A stretch of DNA of 20,044 nt from Patescibacteria group bacterium AH-259-L07. Lineage in GTDB: Bacteria; Patescibacteriota; Patescibacteriia; UBA2591; UBA6264. The notes beneath the pieces are model-generated. The model did no database searches, was not told where the DNA came from, and worked only from the letters and a program-made list of their open reading frames with translations. Every line of letters begins with the position of its first letter. Positions within the stretch are counted from its first letter, which is position 1. The stretch lies in contig JALLOP010000018.1 of NCBI GenBank assembly GCA_027718005.1, positions 1-20,044 on the forward strand, read 5' to 3'. Position numbers and translations under genes: made by a program. Below are positions 14,155 to 20,041 of the stretch, piece by piece.

Positions 14155-14206
14155 ATCTTATATTTTAACTATATAAGATTATATAAGATTAGAAATTATT
14201 GTCAAT
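14155..14206 (-). promoter_or_regulatory. fic promoter with repeated operator-like sites
   Basis: On the minus strand a perfect TTGACA (14206-14201), 16 bases and a perfect TATAAT (14184-14179). TATAAGATT occurs at 14173 and 14183 (10-bp step) and its complement AATCTTATA at 14155-14163. The sites cover the -10 and start region, suited to the protein's own winged helix. Confidence 0.7.
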
Positions 14207-14259
14207 GCTTTATCCTACGCCCTTAATAGAATATATCTTAAACAACGGCCCTTGATTAG

Positions 14260-14304
14260 AATCGTATATATGTAAGTATATACGATTATATATGATTATA
14301 TACG
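14260..14304. promoter_or_regulatory. Operator-like inverted repeat between fic and the zinc-ribbon gene
   Basis: AATCGTATATA (14260-14270) pairs perfectly with TATATACGATT (14277-14287) across TGTAAG; a third half-site TATATACG is at 14297-14304. A perfect DnaA-box-like TGTGGATAA follows at 14315-14323. The bound protein is unknown. Confidence 0.5.
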
Positions 14305-14335
14305 TTTTGTCAAATGTGGATAATCTTTTAAGCTG

Positions 14336-14442
14336 TTAATATGGTTTAGTTGAGTTTTTGTCCTATACCATATTAAGAAAATGCTATAATACAATGACTT
14401 ATACACAACATTTATGGACAGGGTTTTATAACATGATATACT
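14336..14442 (+). promoter_or_regulatory. Promoter region of the zinc-ribbon gene
   Basis: A 10-bp inverted repeat TTAATATGGT (14336-14345) / ACCATATTAA (14367-14376) precedes an extended -10 TGCTATAAT (14382-14390). A second promoter reads TGGACA (14415-14420), 16 bases, TATACT (14437-14442). TTATACACA (14399-14407), a DnaA-box-like motif, lies between them. Confidence 0.55.
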
Positions 14443-14486
14443 TACAGTGTTGTTCTTAAAACTTTAAAACAAAAGGAGAAAACATA

Positions 14487-14711
14487 ATGGAAAGTTGTCC
14501 AAAATGCAACCAGCCCTTAGAGTATTATTATGATAAAGAAAAAAATCCACATCTCCATTATAATACCCCTTATTGCAAGAATTGCGGCTATATGCAGTGC
14601 CCCATGTGCGAAAATGAACTAACCGAAACGGGCCGGCGAGCCTCTGGCCATGCTGATTTTAAAATTTATGAATGCAACAAATGTGGTCATTGGGAAGAAT
14701 ACTATTGCTAG
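14487..14711 (+). CDS. Small double zinc-ribbon protein
   Basis: This 74-residue protein has four CxxC knuckles: CPKC (4-7), CKNC (30-33), CPMC (38-41) and CNKC near the C-terminus, enough for two zinc ribbons, separated by a tyrosine- and histidine-rich stretch. No enzyme motif is present. Such proteins often act as nucleic-acid or protein-binding modules; the function here is unknown. AAGGAG sits 8 bases before the ATG. It is a single-gene unit with its own promoters and a strong terminator, and its leader from -10 to ribosome site resembles that of the gene at 15591. Confidence 0.8.
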   Translation: MESCPKCNQPLEYYYDKEKNPHLHYNTPYCKNCGYMQCPMCENELTETGRRASGHADFKIYECNKCGHWEEYYC

Positions 14712-14723
14712 TTCTTTCTTTCT

Positions 14724-14752
14724 AAAAGGCCTTCTCGAAGAAGGTCTTTTTT
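14724..14752 (+). terminator. Terminator of the zinc-ribbon gene
   Basis: AAAAGGCCTTCT (14724-14735) pairs with AGAAGGTCTTTT (14739-14750) with one G-U, loop CGA, followed by further T. It lies 12 bases after the stop. Confidence 0.85.
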
Positions 14753-14779
14753 ATTTTCCATGATATTTTTCTTTACTTC

Positions 14780-15466
14780 TTATTTCAGTCGCCAATGCCA
14801 CGGCTCAAATATTACTCCCTGATTGTTATTCTTTGGATAAGAAAGATAAAATCCAAATTTCTTGGCATTTTTATGCAACCATCTATATTCTCTCGTCCTC
14901 TCAAACCCAAAAGAACTTTCATCACTTGGAATTCCTTGCTCTTCCATAAAATCTACAGCTGGCTTTAATGGATCACCGTGTTCGCTGTAACCGGGCAACG
15001 CAACGCGCTTTATCGTTTTATTAAAATTCCAGTTATAAAACTTTAGATAGTAAAAAAAGATATGGAGTTGGTAAGCAGGCGAACGATAACCTGATTCAAT
15101 CAAAAGGTTTTTCCCTAAATCGTTTTGTAGGGCCTGATTAAGCTTACGAAAGGCTCGGTATGTAGATCGTGGTATATATTGGATGGCAATTCTTTTTAAT
15201 TCTCCTTTTTCTTTATATTTCTGATTCCTGAGAGCTATAAGATTTTTAGGTACGGGCTTAATCCCTACACGCCTCCCCTTAAAGCCATATTTTTGGGGAT
15301 CAATAGCAAAAATCTTTTTACAAAATACTACTTCTTTTTGGCTTAGTAAACTATAAAGCTGGGAAAGACTGACCAGACGAATCTTATTATCCTTTTTAGT
15401 TTTCTTCTTATCTAACTTCTCCAAGAGAGAACTTATAATTTTTTTCTCGGTGTTACTTATTCTCAT
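14780..15466 (-). CDS. M15-family D-Ala-D-Ala carboxypeptidase (VanY/DacB-like)
   Basis: This zinc peptidase family trims D-alanine from peptidoglycan stems. The C-terminal half has the M15B signatures ESGYRSPAYQ, PGYSEHGDPLKPAVDF (zinc ligands His and Asp, here with a slightly longer His-Asp gap than usual) and IFEPWHWRLK (catalytic Glu and third zinc ligand His). The N-terminal 80 or so residues are lysine-rich and unlike the family; no clear signal peptide or membrane anchor is seen, so how it reaches the wall is open. The frame extends upstream to a TTG at 15511, but that lies inside the conserved divergent promoter motif, so I prefer the ATG at 15466 (228 residues). Confidence 0.85.
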   Translation of the reverse strand: MRISNTEKKIISSLLEKLDKKKTKKDNKIRLVSLSQLYSLLSQKEVVFCKKIFAIDPQKYGFKGRRVGIKPVPKNLIALRNQKYKEKGELKRIAIQYIPRSTYRAFRKLNQALQNDLGKNLLIESGYRSPAYQLHIFFYYLKFYNWNFNKTIKRVALPGYSEHGDPLKPAVDFMEEQGIPSDESSFGFERTREYRWLHKNAKKFGFYLSYPKNNNQGVIFEPWHWRLK

Positions 15467-15493
15467 ATCATTTCCATGACATTTTTTAAATGA

Positions 15494-15548
15494 ATTTTGA
15501 CTTATCCCCAAGTCTGCCTATTGACAAAATTTTATAATATTATATACT
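15494..15548. promoter_or_regulatory. Divergent promoter block, copy 1
   Basis: For the plus-strand gene at 15591: TTGACA (15521-15526), 16 bases, TATACT (15543-15548). TTATCCCCA (15502-15510), a DnaA-box-like motif, ends exactly 10 bases before the -35. Read on the minus strand, TTGGGGATAAGTCAAAATT is identical to the block at 16577-16595 and leads into the M15 gene. Confidence 0.65.
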
Positions 15549-15590
15549 TATAATGTTGTTCTTCAAATTTTAAAAAAATTAGGGGGAAAA

Positions 15591-15905
15591 ATGACAAGAA
15601 ATATTGCTCTTTTCTCAGTTCGCCTTGCAGTCAAAGATGGAAAGCCAAATGAAAGAATAGCGCGTCGTCTTCAATTTATTCCAGGAGCAATGGATATAGA
15701 ACAATTTAATGCAGGATCTGTCCAATATGGTATGAATCTCATTATTCCGCTTGCTGTTTCGGCTGATTTTGACCTTTATGAAGAAAAAATTGATGCTATA
15801 AAAGATCATCTAGATATATTCTTTCAGAACTATATTCCTGAAGCTGGTATTTGCGAAGTTCGCATGCGTCACATGAGATGGATTGATGATAAAATTTATT
15901 CTTAA
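15591..15905 (+). CDS. Small protein of unknown function (104 aa)
   Basis: I do not recognise this protein. It reads MTRNIALFSVRLAVKDGKPN..., is soluble-looking, with mixed strand/helix character and no cysteine motif or membrane segment. A good ribosome site (AGGGGG, 5 bases before ATG), a consensus promoter and a following terminator support a real gene. It is flanked by minus-strand genes on both sides and stands alone. Its leader shares TGTTGTTCTT and the surrounding bases with that of the zinc-ribbon gene, suggesting shared control. Confidence 0.7.
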   Translation: MTRNIALFSVRLAVKDGKPNERIARRLQFIPGAMDIEQFNAGSVQYGMNLIIPLAVSADFDLYEEKIDAIKDHLDIFFQNYIPEAGICEVRMRHMRWIDDKIYS

Positions 15906-15940
15906 AAAAGCACTCCCACGCCTCGAGCGTGGGGCTTTTT
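15904..15940 (+). terminator. Terminator of the 104-aa gene
   Basis: CCCACGC (15915-15921) pairs with GCGTGGG (15927-15933) around CTCGA; outer AAAAAGC and GCTTTTT can also pair. It starts at the stop codon. Confidence 0.85.
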
Positions 15941-15943
15941 ATT

Positions 15944-15971
15944 TTAATGTCGTCTCCGGGAGACGTATTTA
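15944..15971. repeat. 28-bp palindromic element, copy 2 (intergenic)
   Basis: It differs from 12546-12573 at one base only (T for G at 15966). It lies between a terminator and the stop of the DUF4304-like gene at 15978. Confidence 0.8.
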
Positions 15972-15977
15972 TTAATA

Positions 15978-16562
15978 CTAATCTTTGATATTGCCATGCT
16001 TATCAAACCATGCAGGGATATGTTTCTCAACAAGCTCTTTCATAGTATCAACCCTATTTTGTGCTTCCTCTAAACTTATTGAGGGGAAATAATAATATTC
16101 ATCTGGATATTTAGTGTGTGCATCAGGAATCTCAAAATGTAATGTATCTCGAATGCCACGCACTAATGCTTTTTCTTTTTGTTCATCAATCTCTTCTGGA
16201 GAATCTGCTCGACGCGCATCTCTTGCCATACGTCCAATATCGTATTGTTTTGAACATGACGTAATATCTGGTTTCTCGCCTTTTTTAAGTTCTTGCTCAG
16301 GGCAAATACCAACCTCAATATCGTATTCATGCGCAGTATACGGATTTCTCCAAAGATATACCATCTGCCATTGATCTCCTGATTTGCGCGTCCATAAAGA
16401 ATATCCTTGTTTTTTAAACCCAGCAGGCTTTAATGATTCAGTAAGCATCTGCACTAACATTTTTCTGATTTGTTTTCTTTTTTCCTTTTCTGCTTCATGA
16501 TCAAATGAGGGCTCATAAACTTCTGGCTTTTCTGTATTAAATCTTTCTATATTTTTGTTCAT
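15978..16562 (-). CDS. DUF4304-like protein of unknown function (194 aa)
   Basis: The middle of the protein (about 30-90) reads LVQMLTESLKPAGFKKQGYS, LWTRKSGDQWQMVYLWRN and YDIEVGICPEQ, the pattern of a short helix followed by strands seen in DUF4304 proteins, whose role is unknown. The rest is charged and soluble, with no catalytic motif I can name. The ATG at 16562 is preceded by the conserved TTGGGGATAAGTCAAAATT block, shared with the M15 gene upstream region, but no strong Shine-Dalgarno. The domain call is tentative; the gene itself is likely real from its length and codon pattern. Confidence 0.65.
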   Translation of the reverse strand: MNKNIERFNTEKPEVYEPSFDHEAEKEKRKQIRKMLVQMLTESLKPAGFKKQGYSLWTRKSGDQWQMVYLWRNPYTAHEYDIEVGICPEQELKKGEKPDITSCSKQYDIGRMARDARRADSPEEIDEQKEKALVRGIRDTLHFEIPDAHTKYPDEYYYFPSISLEEAQNRVDTMKELVEKHIPAWFDKHGNIKD

Positions 16563-16576
16563 AAATTTTTAAAATA

Positions 16577-16634
16577 AAATTTTGACTTATCCCCAACAGT
16601 AAGTATTGACAGAATCGTAATTTTGTGCTAAGAT
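16577..16634. promoter_or_regulatory. Divergent promoter block, copy 2
   Basis: TTATCCCCA (16587-16595), 10 bases, TTGACA (16606-16611), 17 bases, TAAGAT (16629-16634) serves the gene at 16693. The 19 bases TTGGGGATAAGTCAAAATT on the minus strand match copy 1 exactly. A small inverted repeat AAGTCA-TGG-TGACTT (16646-16660) lies in the leader. Confidence 0.65.
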
Positions 16635-16692
16635 TATAAGTAATCAAGTCATGGTGACTTAATGGAATTACATTGAACTTAGGAGGTAAAAA

Positions 16693-16932
16693 ATGAAAAA
16701 GGCACAAAAGGTAGTACATATCGCGACGCTAATGGCTCTCGCCGATGAAGGAGACGTGATAGTGGCAGCAGAATACATCAAACAGGAGGTTGCTGAGATC
16801 AATGCCCTTGGGTGGACCGTCAATAGCATGATTCCTCTGTCGTATGCCTACCCCCCTGAAAATAGTGCTTCTCGCCGCATGATCGTCACCGACATCGCTC
16901 TGCTTATCTCAAAACAAGCAGACAATGAATAA
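16693..16932 (+). CDS. Small protein of unknown function (79 aa)
   Basis: I do not recognise this 79-residue protein. It begins MKKAQKVVHIATLMALADEG, has an amphipathic first half, a proline/tyrosine-rich middle (PLSYAYPP) and a hydrophobic helix near the end (RMIVTDIALLIS). TAGGAGG lies 7 bases before the ATG; a consensus promoter and a strong terminator frame it, so it is very likely expressed. Its base composition is richer in G and C than the genes beside it. It is a single-gene unit in the same style as the genes at 14487 and 15591. Confidence 0.7.
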   Translation: MKKAQKVVHIATLMALADEGDVIVAAEYIKQEVAEINALGWTVNSMIPLSYAYPPENSASRRMIVTDIALLISKQADNE

Positions 16933-16956
16933 ATGGACTGAGCAGGCCCACTGCTC

Positions 16957-16980
16957 CCGCCGACAACGGCGGTTTTTTTT
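16957..16980 (+). terminator. Terminator of the 79-aa gene
   Basis: CCGCCG (16957-16962), loop ACAA, CGGCGG (16967-16972), then eight T. It ends 6 bases before the secA stop of the opposing strand. Confidence 0.9.
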
Positions 16981-16986
16981 ATTCCC

Positions 16987-19986
16987 CTACGCCCCGTGGC
17001 ATTTCTTGTATTTTACTGGTTTGCCAGTTTCGGGATTAACTTTTCCGCAGGGGCAGGGGTCATTGCGGCCTACCTTGACTTTTGAAACCCGGTTTCCCAC
17101 AGCAAGTGTGTGAAACCGGGTTTCTTTACTTGGAGACTCATTTGGAGACTCGGTCTCCAACGGGAGACCGAGTCTCTCATGGACATCAGGTGTTTTCTTA
17201 GTAGTGGTTTTTTGAGCGCCGGACAATCGCATTTCTTGTCCGCCTAAGTTTTGTGGAGCAAAATTTTGGCGGGCTTGTCGAGGGCGTTCTGGCACTTTTT
17301 CTACCCCGTTAGAAGTAAGTCCCGACGTGTCGGGACTGCCGAATCCTTGATTCGGACTTCTAACGGGGTCTACCATCCCTACCTTATATATAGAAAAGGC
17401 TACCTGCTTGTTCACTGCACCCATTAATTCTTGAAATTTTTGATATGATTCTTTTTTATACTCAACCAAGGGATCGCGCTGACCATAAGCGCGCAGACCA
17501 ATCCCGCCTTTTAAATTCTCAATTATTTGTAAATGATACAGCCAATATCGATCAATGCTTTGTAAAATAATGGACTTTGCAATAGGAGTCATAATTCCTT
17601 TTGGCGGTTTTTGAAGACCTAATTGCTCTCGCGATTCTGCTATTTGTTGCTCTAAACCATCATATGCGTTCGTTGCAAGCTCCACTAAATACTTTATTAA
17701 TCGATTTCGGGTATATTCATCAGACTTTTTATCACCCGCTTGTTTATATATATCAGTAAGTGCCTCGCCTAAATCATCAGGTGCGGTAAAAATATTTCTT
17801 ACTACCTCAACGATCTTATCAATCTCCCACTTTTCCCCGGCTCCCCGCTCTCGGCGCGTAGCCGGGGAAGACGGGGGAAGGTCTTGTGTATGAAACCTAA
17901 CGACTTTTGTTAATTCCTGCTCTACTATAGTTAAAACTTCATCTCGCAATTCATATTCTGTCATGGTAAGGATTTTTTTCCGTTTACGATAAATTGCTTC
18001 CCTATGCTTGCTTAATACATCATCGTATTCTAATAAATGCTTACGCGTATCAAAATTAAACCCCTCAACTTTTTGCTGCGCTTTTTCAATAGAACTTGAT
18101 ACAACTTTGCTTTCAATTGGCATATCTTCTGGCACTTTTAATGTTTGCATAACAGATGACAGGCGCGCGCCACCAAAAATACGCATTAAGTCATCTTCTA
18201 ATGATATAAAAAACTGGGAAGAACCTGGATCGCCCTGACGGCCGCTTCTTCCGCGCAATTGATTGTCAATTCTACGCGCTTCGTGCCGTTCAGTGCCAAT
18301 AATATGAAGTCCGCCTAACTCTAATATTTTTTTTTGCTCATCTTTATTCAGTGGATTCCCCCCTAAAATAACATCAACCCCGCGACCTGCCATATTAGTC
18401 GCAACAGTGATTGCACCGCGCTTCCCCGCCTGGGCAATGATCTGCCCCTCTCGTTCATGATTGGTTGCATCCAAAACCTCACATTGCAAGCCTTCGCGTT
18501 CTAATAAATCCTTAATTATTCTATTTTTTTCAATTGCGCCTACGGTTTGCTCGCCAATGGTAAACCCACCCGTCCCAATTAAAATAGGCTGTCCTTTTTC
18601 ATGTCGTTGTTTTACCTCATTAACAATGGCTTTAAACTTTGCCTCTTTAGTGCGGTAAATTCGATCTGACAAACTCTTTCGTATCATTTCCTTATTGGTA
18701 GGAATCACCACTACATCAAGATCATAAATTTTATGAAATTCTTCCGCCTCAGTTACGGCCGTGCCGGTCATACCTGAAAGCTTTTCATAGTAGCGAAAAT
18801 AATTTTGAAACGTAATCGTAGCTAACGTTTTTGACTCTTTTTTAATATCAACATTTTCTTTTGCCTCAATCGCCTGATGAATTCCTTCTGAATACCTTCT
18901 GCCATGCATGAGACGCCCGGTAAACTCGTCAACAATAATAATCTCATTGTCTTTGATAACATAATCTCTGTCTTTTTGAAAAAGCGTTTGTGCTTTTAAT
19001 GCCACATCAATATGGTGAATTGAGGTAAAGTTATTATTCTCCCAAGGATCTTCACCTAAATATGCGGTCATTTTATTAACCCCGCCCTCAGTTAACATAA
19101 CGGCACGCATTTTTTCATCAACCGTATAATCTTCATTTCGTTTCAGCCCTTTAATCAATCGTGCTAATTTATAATACAAATCTGCTGATTCTTCAGCTGG
19201 TGCTGAAATAATCAAAGGCGTTCGCGCTTCATCAATTAAAATACTGTCAATTTCATCTATAATGGTATAGTGAAGTTCGCGTTGGATAATACTATTGATA
19301 TCATGGGCGAGGTTATCGCGCAAATAATCAAATCCAAACTCATTATTGGTTCCATAGGTAATATCTGCTTGATATGCTTGTTTTCGAGAGATTGGCCGAA
19401 GATAAGAATCTTCGACTCGAAAACTGCCGGTCTCATCCCGCTCCTCATCTACTTCATCTAGAGGCTTGTCTGCTGAAGTTTTGACATAGGACGGATCATA
19501 TATATAGGCAGTATCATGAGCAATACACGCTACTGATAGTCCAAGTGCATGATAAATCTGACCCATCCATACGGTATCTCGTTTTGCTAAATAATCATTA
19601 ACGGTTATCACATGAACGCCTTTCTCGTCTAGCGCATTTAAATATACCGGCAGTGTTGCTGATAAGGTTTTCCCTTCTCCGGTTTTCATTTCCGCAATTT
19701 TTCCCTGATGCAGCACTATACCACCCATTAATTGCACATCATAATGGCGCTGTCCCAACGTTCGTTTTGCTGCTTCGCGTACTAATGCAAATACTTTGGG
19801 TAGTATATCGTCTTTTGCTCTACCGTTTTTGAGTTGAGTCTGAAACTCTTTGGTTTTTTTAGTTATACCTTTGTCAGATAGTTTCTTAAATTTTTCTTCT
19901 AGTATATTAATAGCCTCAACCAAGGGCTGAAGCTTTTGTAACTCTTTTTCATTGGGATCACCAAAAATTTTAGATATAATACTCAT
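16987..19986 (-). CDS. secA: Protein translocase ATPase SecA
   Basis: SecA pushes preproteins through SecYEG using ATP. At 999 residues it is about 100 longer than E. coli SecA (901). Seen in order: Walker A MKTGEGKT (100-107), ITVNDYLAKRD, an extra segment of about 40 residues (about 160-205) before ADITYGTNNEFGFDYLRDN, the DEAD-type box IIDEIDSILIDEARTPLIIS (242-261), GRLMHGRRYSEG, MTGTA, ATNMAGRGVDVILGG and LRGRSGRQGDPG (the ATPase arginine region), the helical scaffold, and a C-terminal SEC-C zinc motif with Cys978, Cys980, Cys996 and His997, stretched by about ten residues. Four palindromic DNA elements are translated in frame at about residues 703-718, 873-895, 937-952 and 955-968. A possible -10 TAGAGT ends 6 bases before the ATG, so the mRNA may be leaderless. 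The gene is intact and presumably essential. Confidence 0.97.
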   Translation of the reverse strand: MSIISKIFGDPNEKELQKLQPLVEAINILEEKFKKLSDKGITKKTKEFQTQLKNGRAKDDILPKVFALVREAAKRTLGQRHYDVQLMGGIVLHQGKIAEMKTGEGKTLSATLPVYLNALDEKGVHVITVNDYLAKRDTVWMGQIYHALGLSVACIAHDTAYIYDPSYVKTSADKPLDEVDEERDETGSFRVEDSYLRPISRKQAYQADITYGTNNEFGFDYLRDNLAHDINSIIQRELHYTIIDEIDSILIDEARTPLIISAPAEESADLYYKLARLIKGLKRNEDYTVDEKMRAVMLTEGGVNKMTAYLGEDPWENNNFTSIHHIDVALKAQTLFQKDRDYVIKDNEIIIVDEFTGRLMHGRRYSEGIHQAIEAKENVDIKKESKTLATITFQNYFRYYEKLSGMTGTAVTEAEEFHKIYDLDVVVIPTNKEMIRKSLSDRIYRTKEAKFKAIVNEVKQRHEKGQPILIGTGGFTIGEQTVGAIEKNRIIKDLLEREGLQCEVLDATNHEREGQIIAQAGKRGAITVATNMAGRGVDVILGGNPLNKDEQKKILELGGLHIIGTERHEARRIDNQLRGRSGRQGDPGSSQFFISLEDDLMRIFGGARLSSVMQTLKVPEDMPIESKVVSSSIEKAQQKVEGFNFDTRKHLLEYDDVLSKHREAIYRKRKKILTMTEYELRDEVLTIVEQELTKVVRFHTQDLPPSSPATRRERGAGEKWEIDKIVEVVRNIFTAPDDLGEALTDIYKQAGDKKSDEYTRNRLIKYLVELATNAYDGLEQQIAESREQLGLQKPPKGIMTPIAKSIILQSIDRYWLYHLQIIENLKGGIGLRAYGQRDPLVEYKKESYQKFQELMGAVNKQVAFSIYKVGMVDPVRSPNQGFGSPDTSGLTSNGVEKVPERPRQARQNFAPQNLGGQEMRLSGAQKTTTKKTPDVHERLGLPLETESPNESPSKETRFHTLAVGNRVSKVKVGRNDPCPCGKVNPETGKPVKYKKCHGA
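17084..17124. repeat. Palindromic element B inside secA
   Basis: GAAACCCGGTTTC (17084-17096) pairs fully with GAAACCGGGTTTC (17112-17124); inside the loop CACA pairs with TGTG. It is translated as about residues 955-968, next to the SEC-C motif. Each arm is itself nearly self-complementary. Confidence 0.8.
17132..17176. repeat. Palindromic element C inside secA, 14-bp stem with AACG loop
   Basis: GAGACTCGGTCTCC (17145-17158) pairs fully with 17163-17176 around AACG. GGAGACTC is also present 12 bp earlier (17132 and 17144), the same 12-bp step as the doubled CGGGAG of the REP elements. Stem length and loop equal those of the intergenic element at 5150. Confidence 0.85.
17303..17369. repeat. 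Palindromic element A inside secA, perfect three-way junction
   Basis: Outer stem ACCCCGTTAGAAGT (17303-17316) pairs with 17356-17369, 14 bp without mismatch. Inside are two perfect hairpins: AGTCCCGAC-GT-GTCGGGACT (17318-17337) and CCGAATC-CTT-GATTCGG (17339-17355). Only two bases of the 67 are unpaired outside the loops. It is translated in frame as about residues 873-895 (DPVRSP...TSNGV) of the SecA linker. Confidence 0.9.
17833..17869. repeat. Palindromic element F inside secA
   Basis: TTCCCCGGCT (17833-17842) pairs with AGCCGGGGAA (17860-17869); CGC and GCG can pair inside. GGGGAAG is repeated on the right (17864-17879). The GC-rich block stands out from its AT-rich surroundings and encodes about residues 703-718 (LPPSSPATRRERGAG), a segment not expected in SecA. 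Confidence 0.75.
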
Positions 19987-20011
19987 ATCTCTACTCTATC
20001 AAATTTAGAAT

Positions 20012-20041
20012 AAAAAAACAAGCAACAATGCCCGTTTTTTG
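20012..20041 (-). terminator. Terminator upstream of secA (for a gene beyond the right edge)
   Basis: On the minus strand an A-run, CGGGCA-TTGT-TGCTTG (two G-U pairs) and a run of T form a terminator hairpin, so secA probably starts a new transcript. Confidence 0.5.

Noticed and set aside
15467..15511. TTG start giving a 243-residue M15 protein
   Set aside because: The TTG lies within the promoter block shared with 16577-16595, so the extension is probably not translated; ATG at 15466 is preferred.
14315..16595. DnaA-box-like motifs as a replication origin
   Set aside because: Sites are scattered, several deviate from TTATNCACA, and no dnaA or dnaN gene is near; promoter association fits better.
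16537..16719. Minus-strand 60-codon frame across the second promoter block
   Set aside because: It covers promoter, leader and ends of two real genes and has no family resemblance.
17303..17369. Three-way junction as a tRNA-like RNA gene
   Set aside because: It lies in frame in secA, lacks the conserved tRNA arms and bases, and has only two hairpins inside the outer stem.
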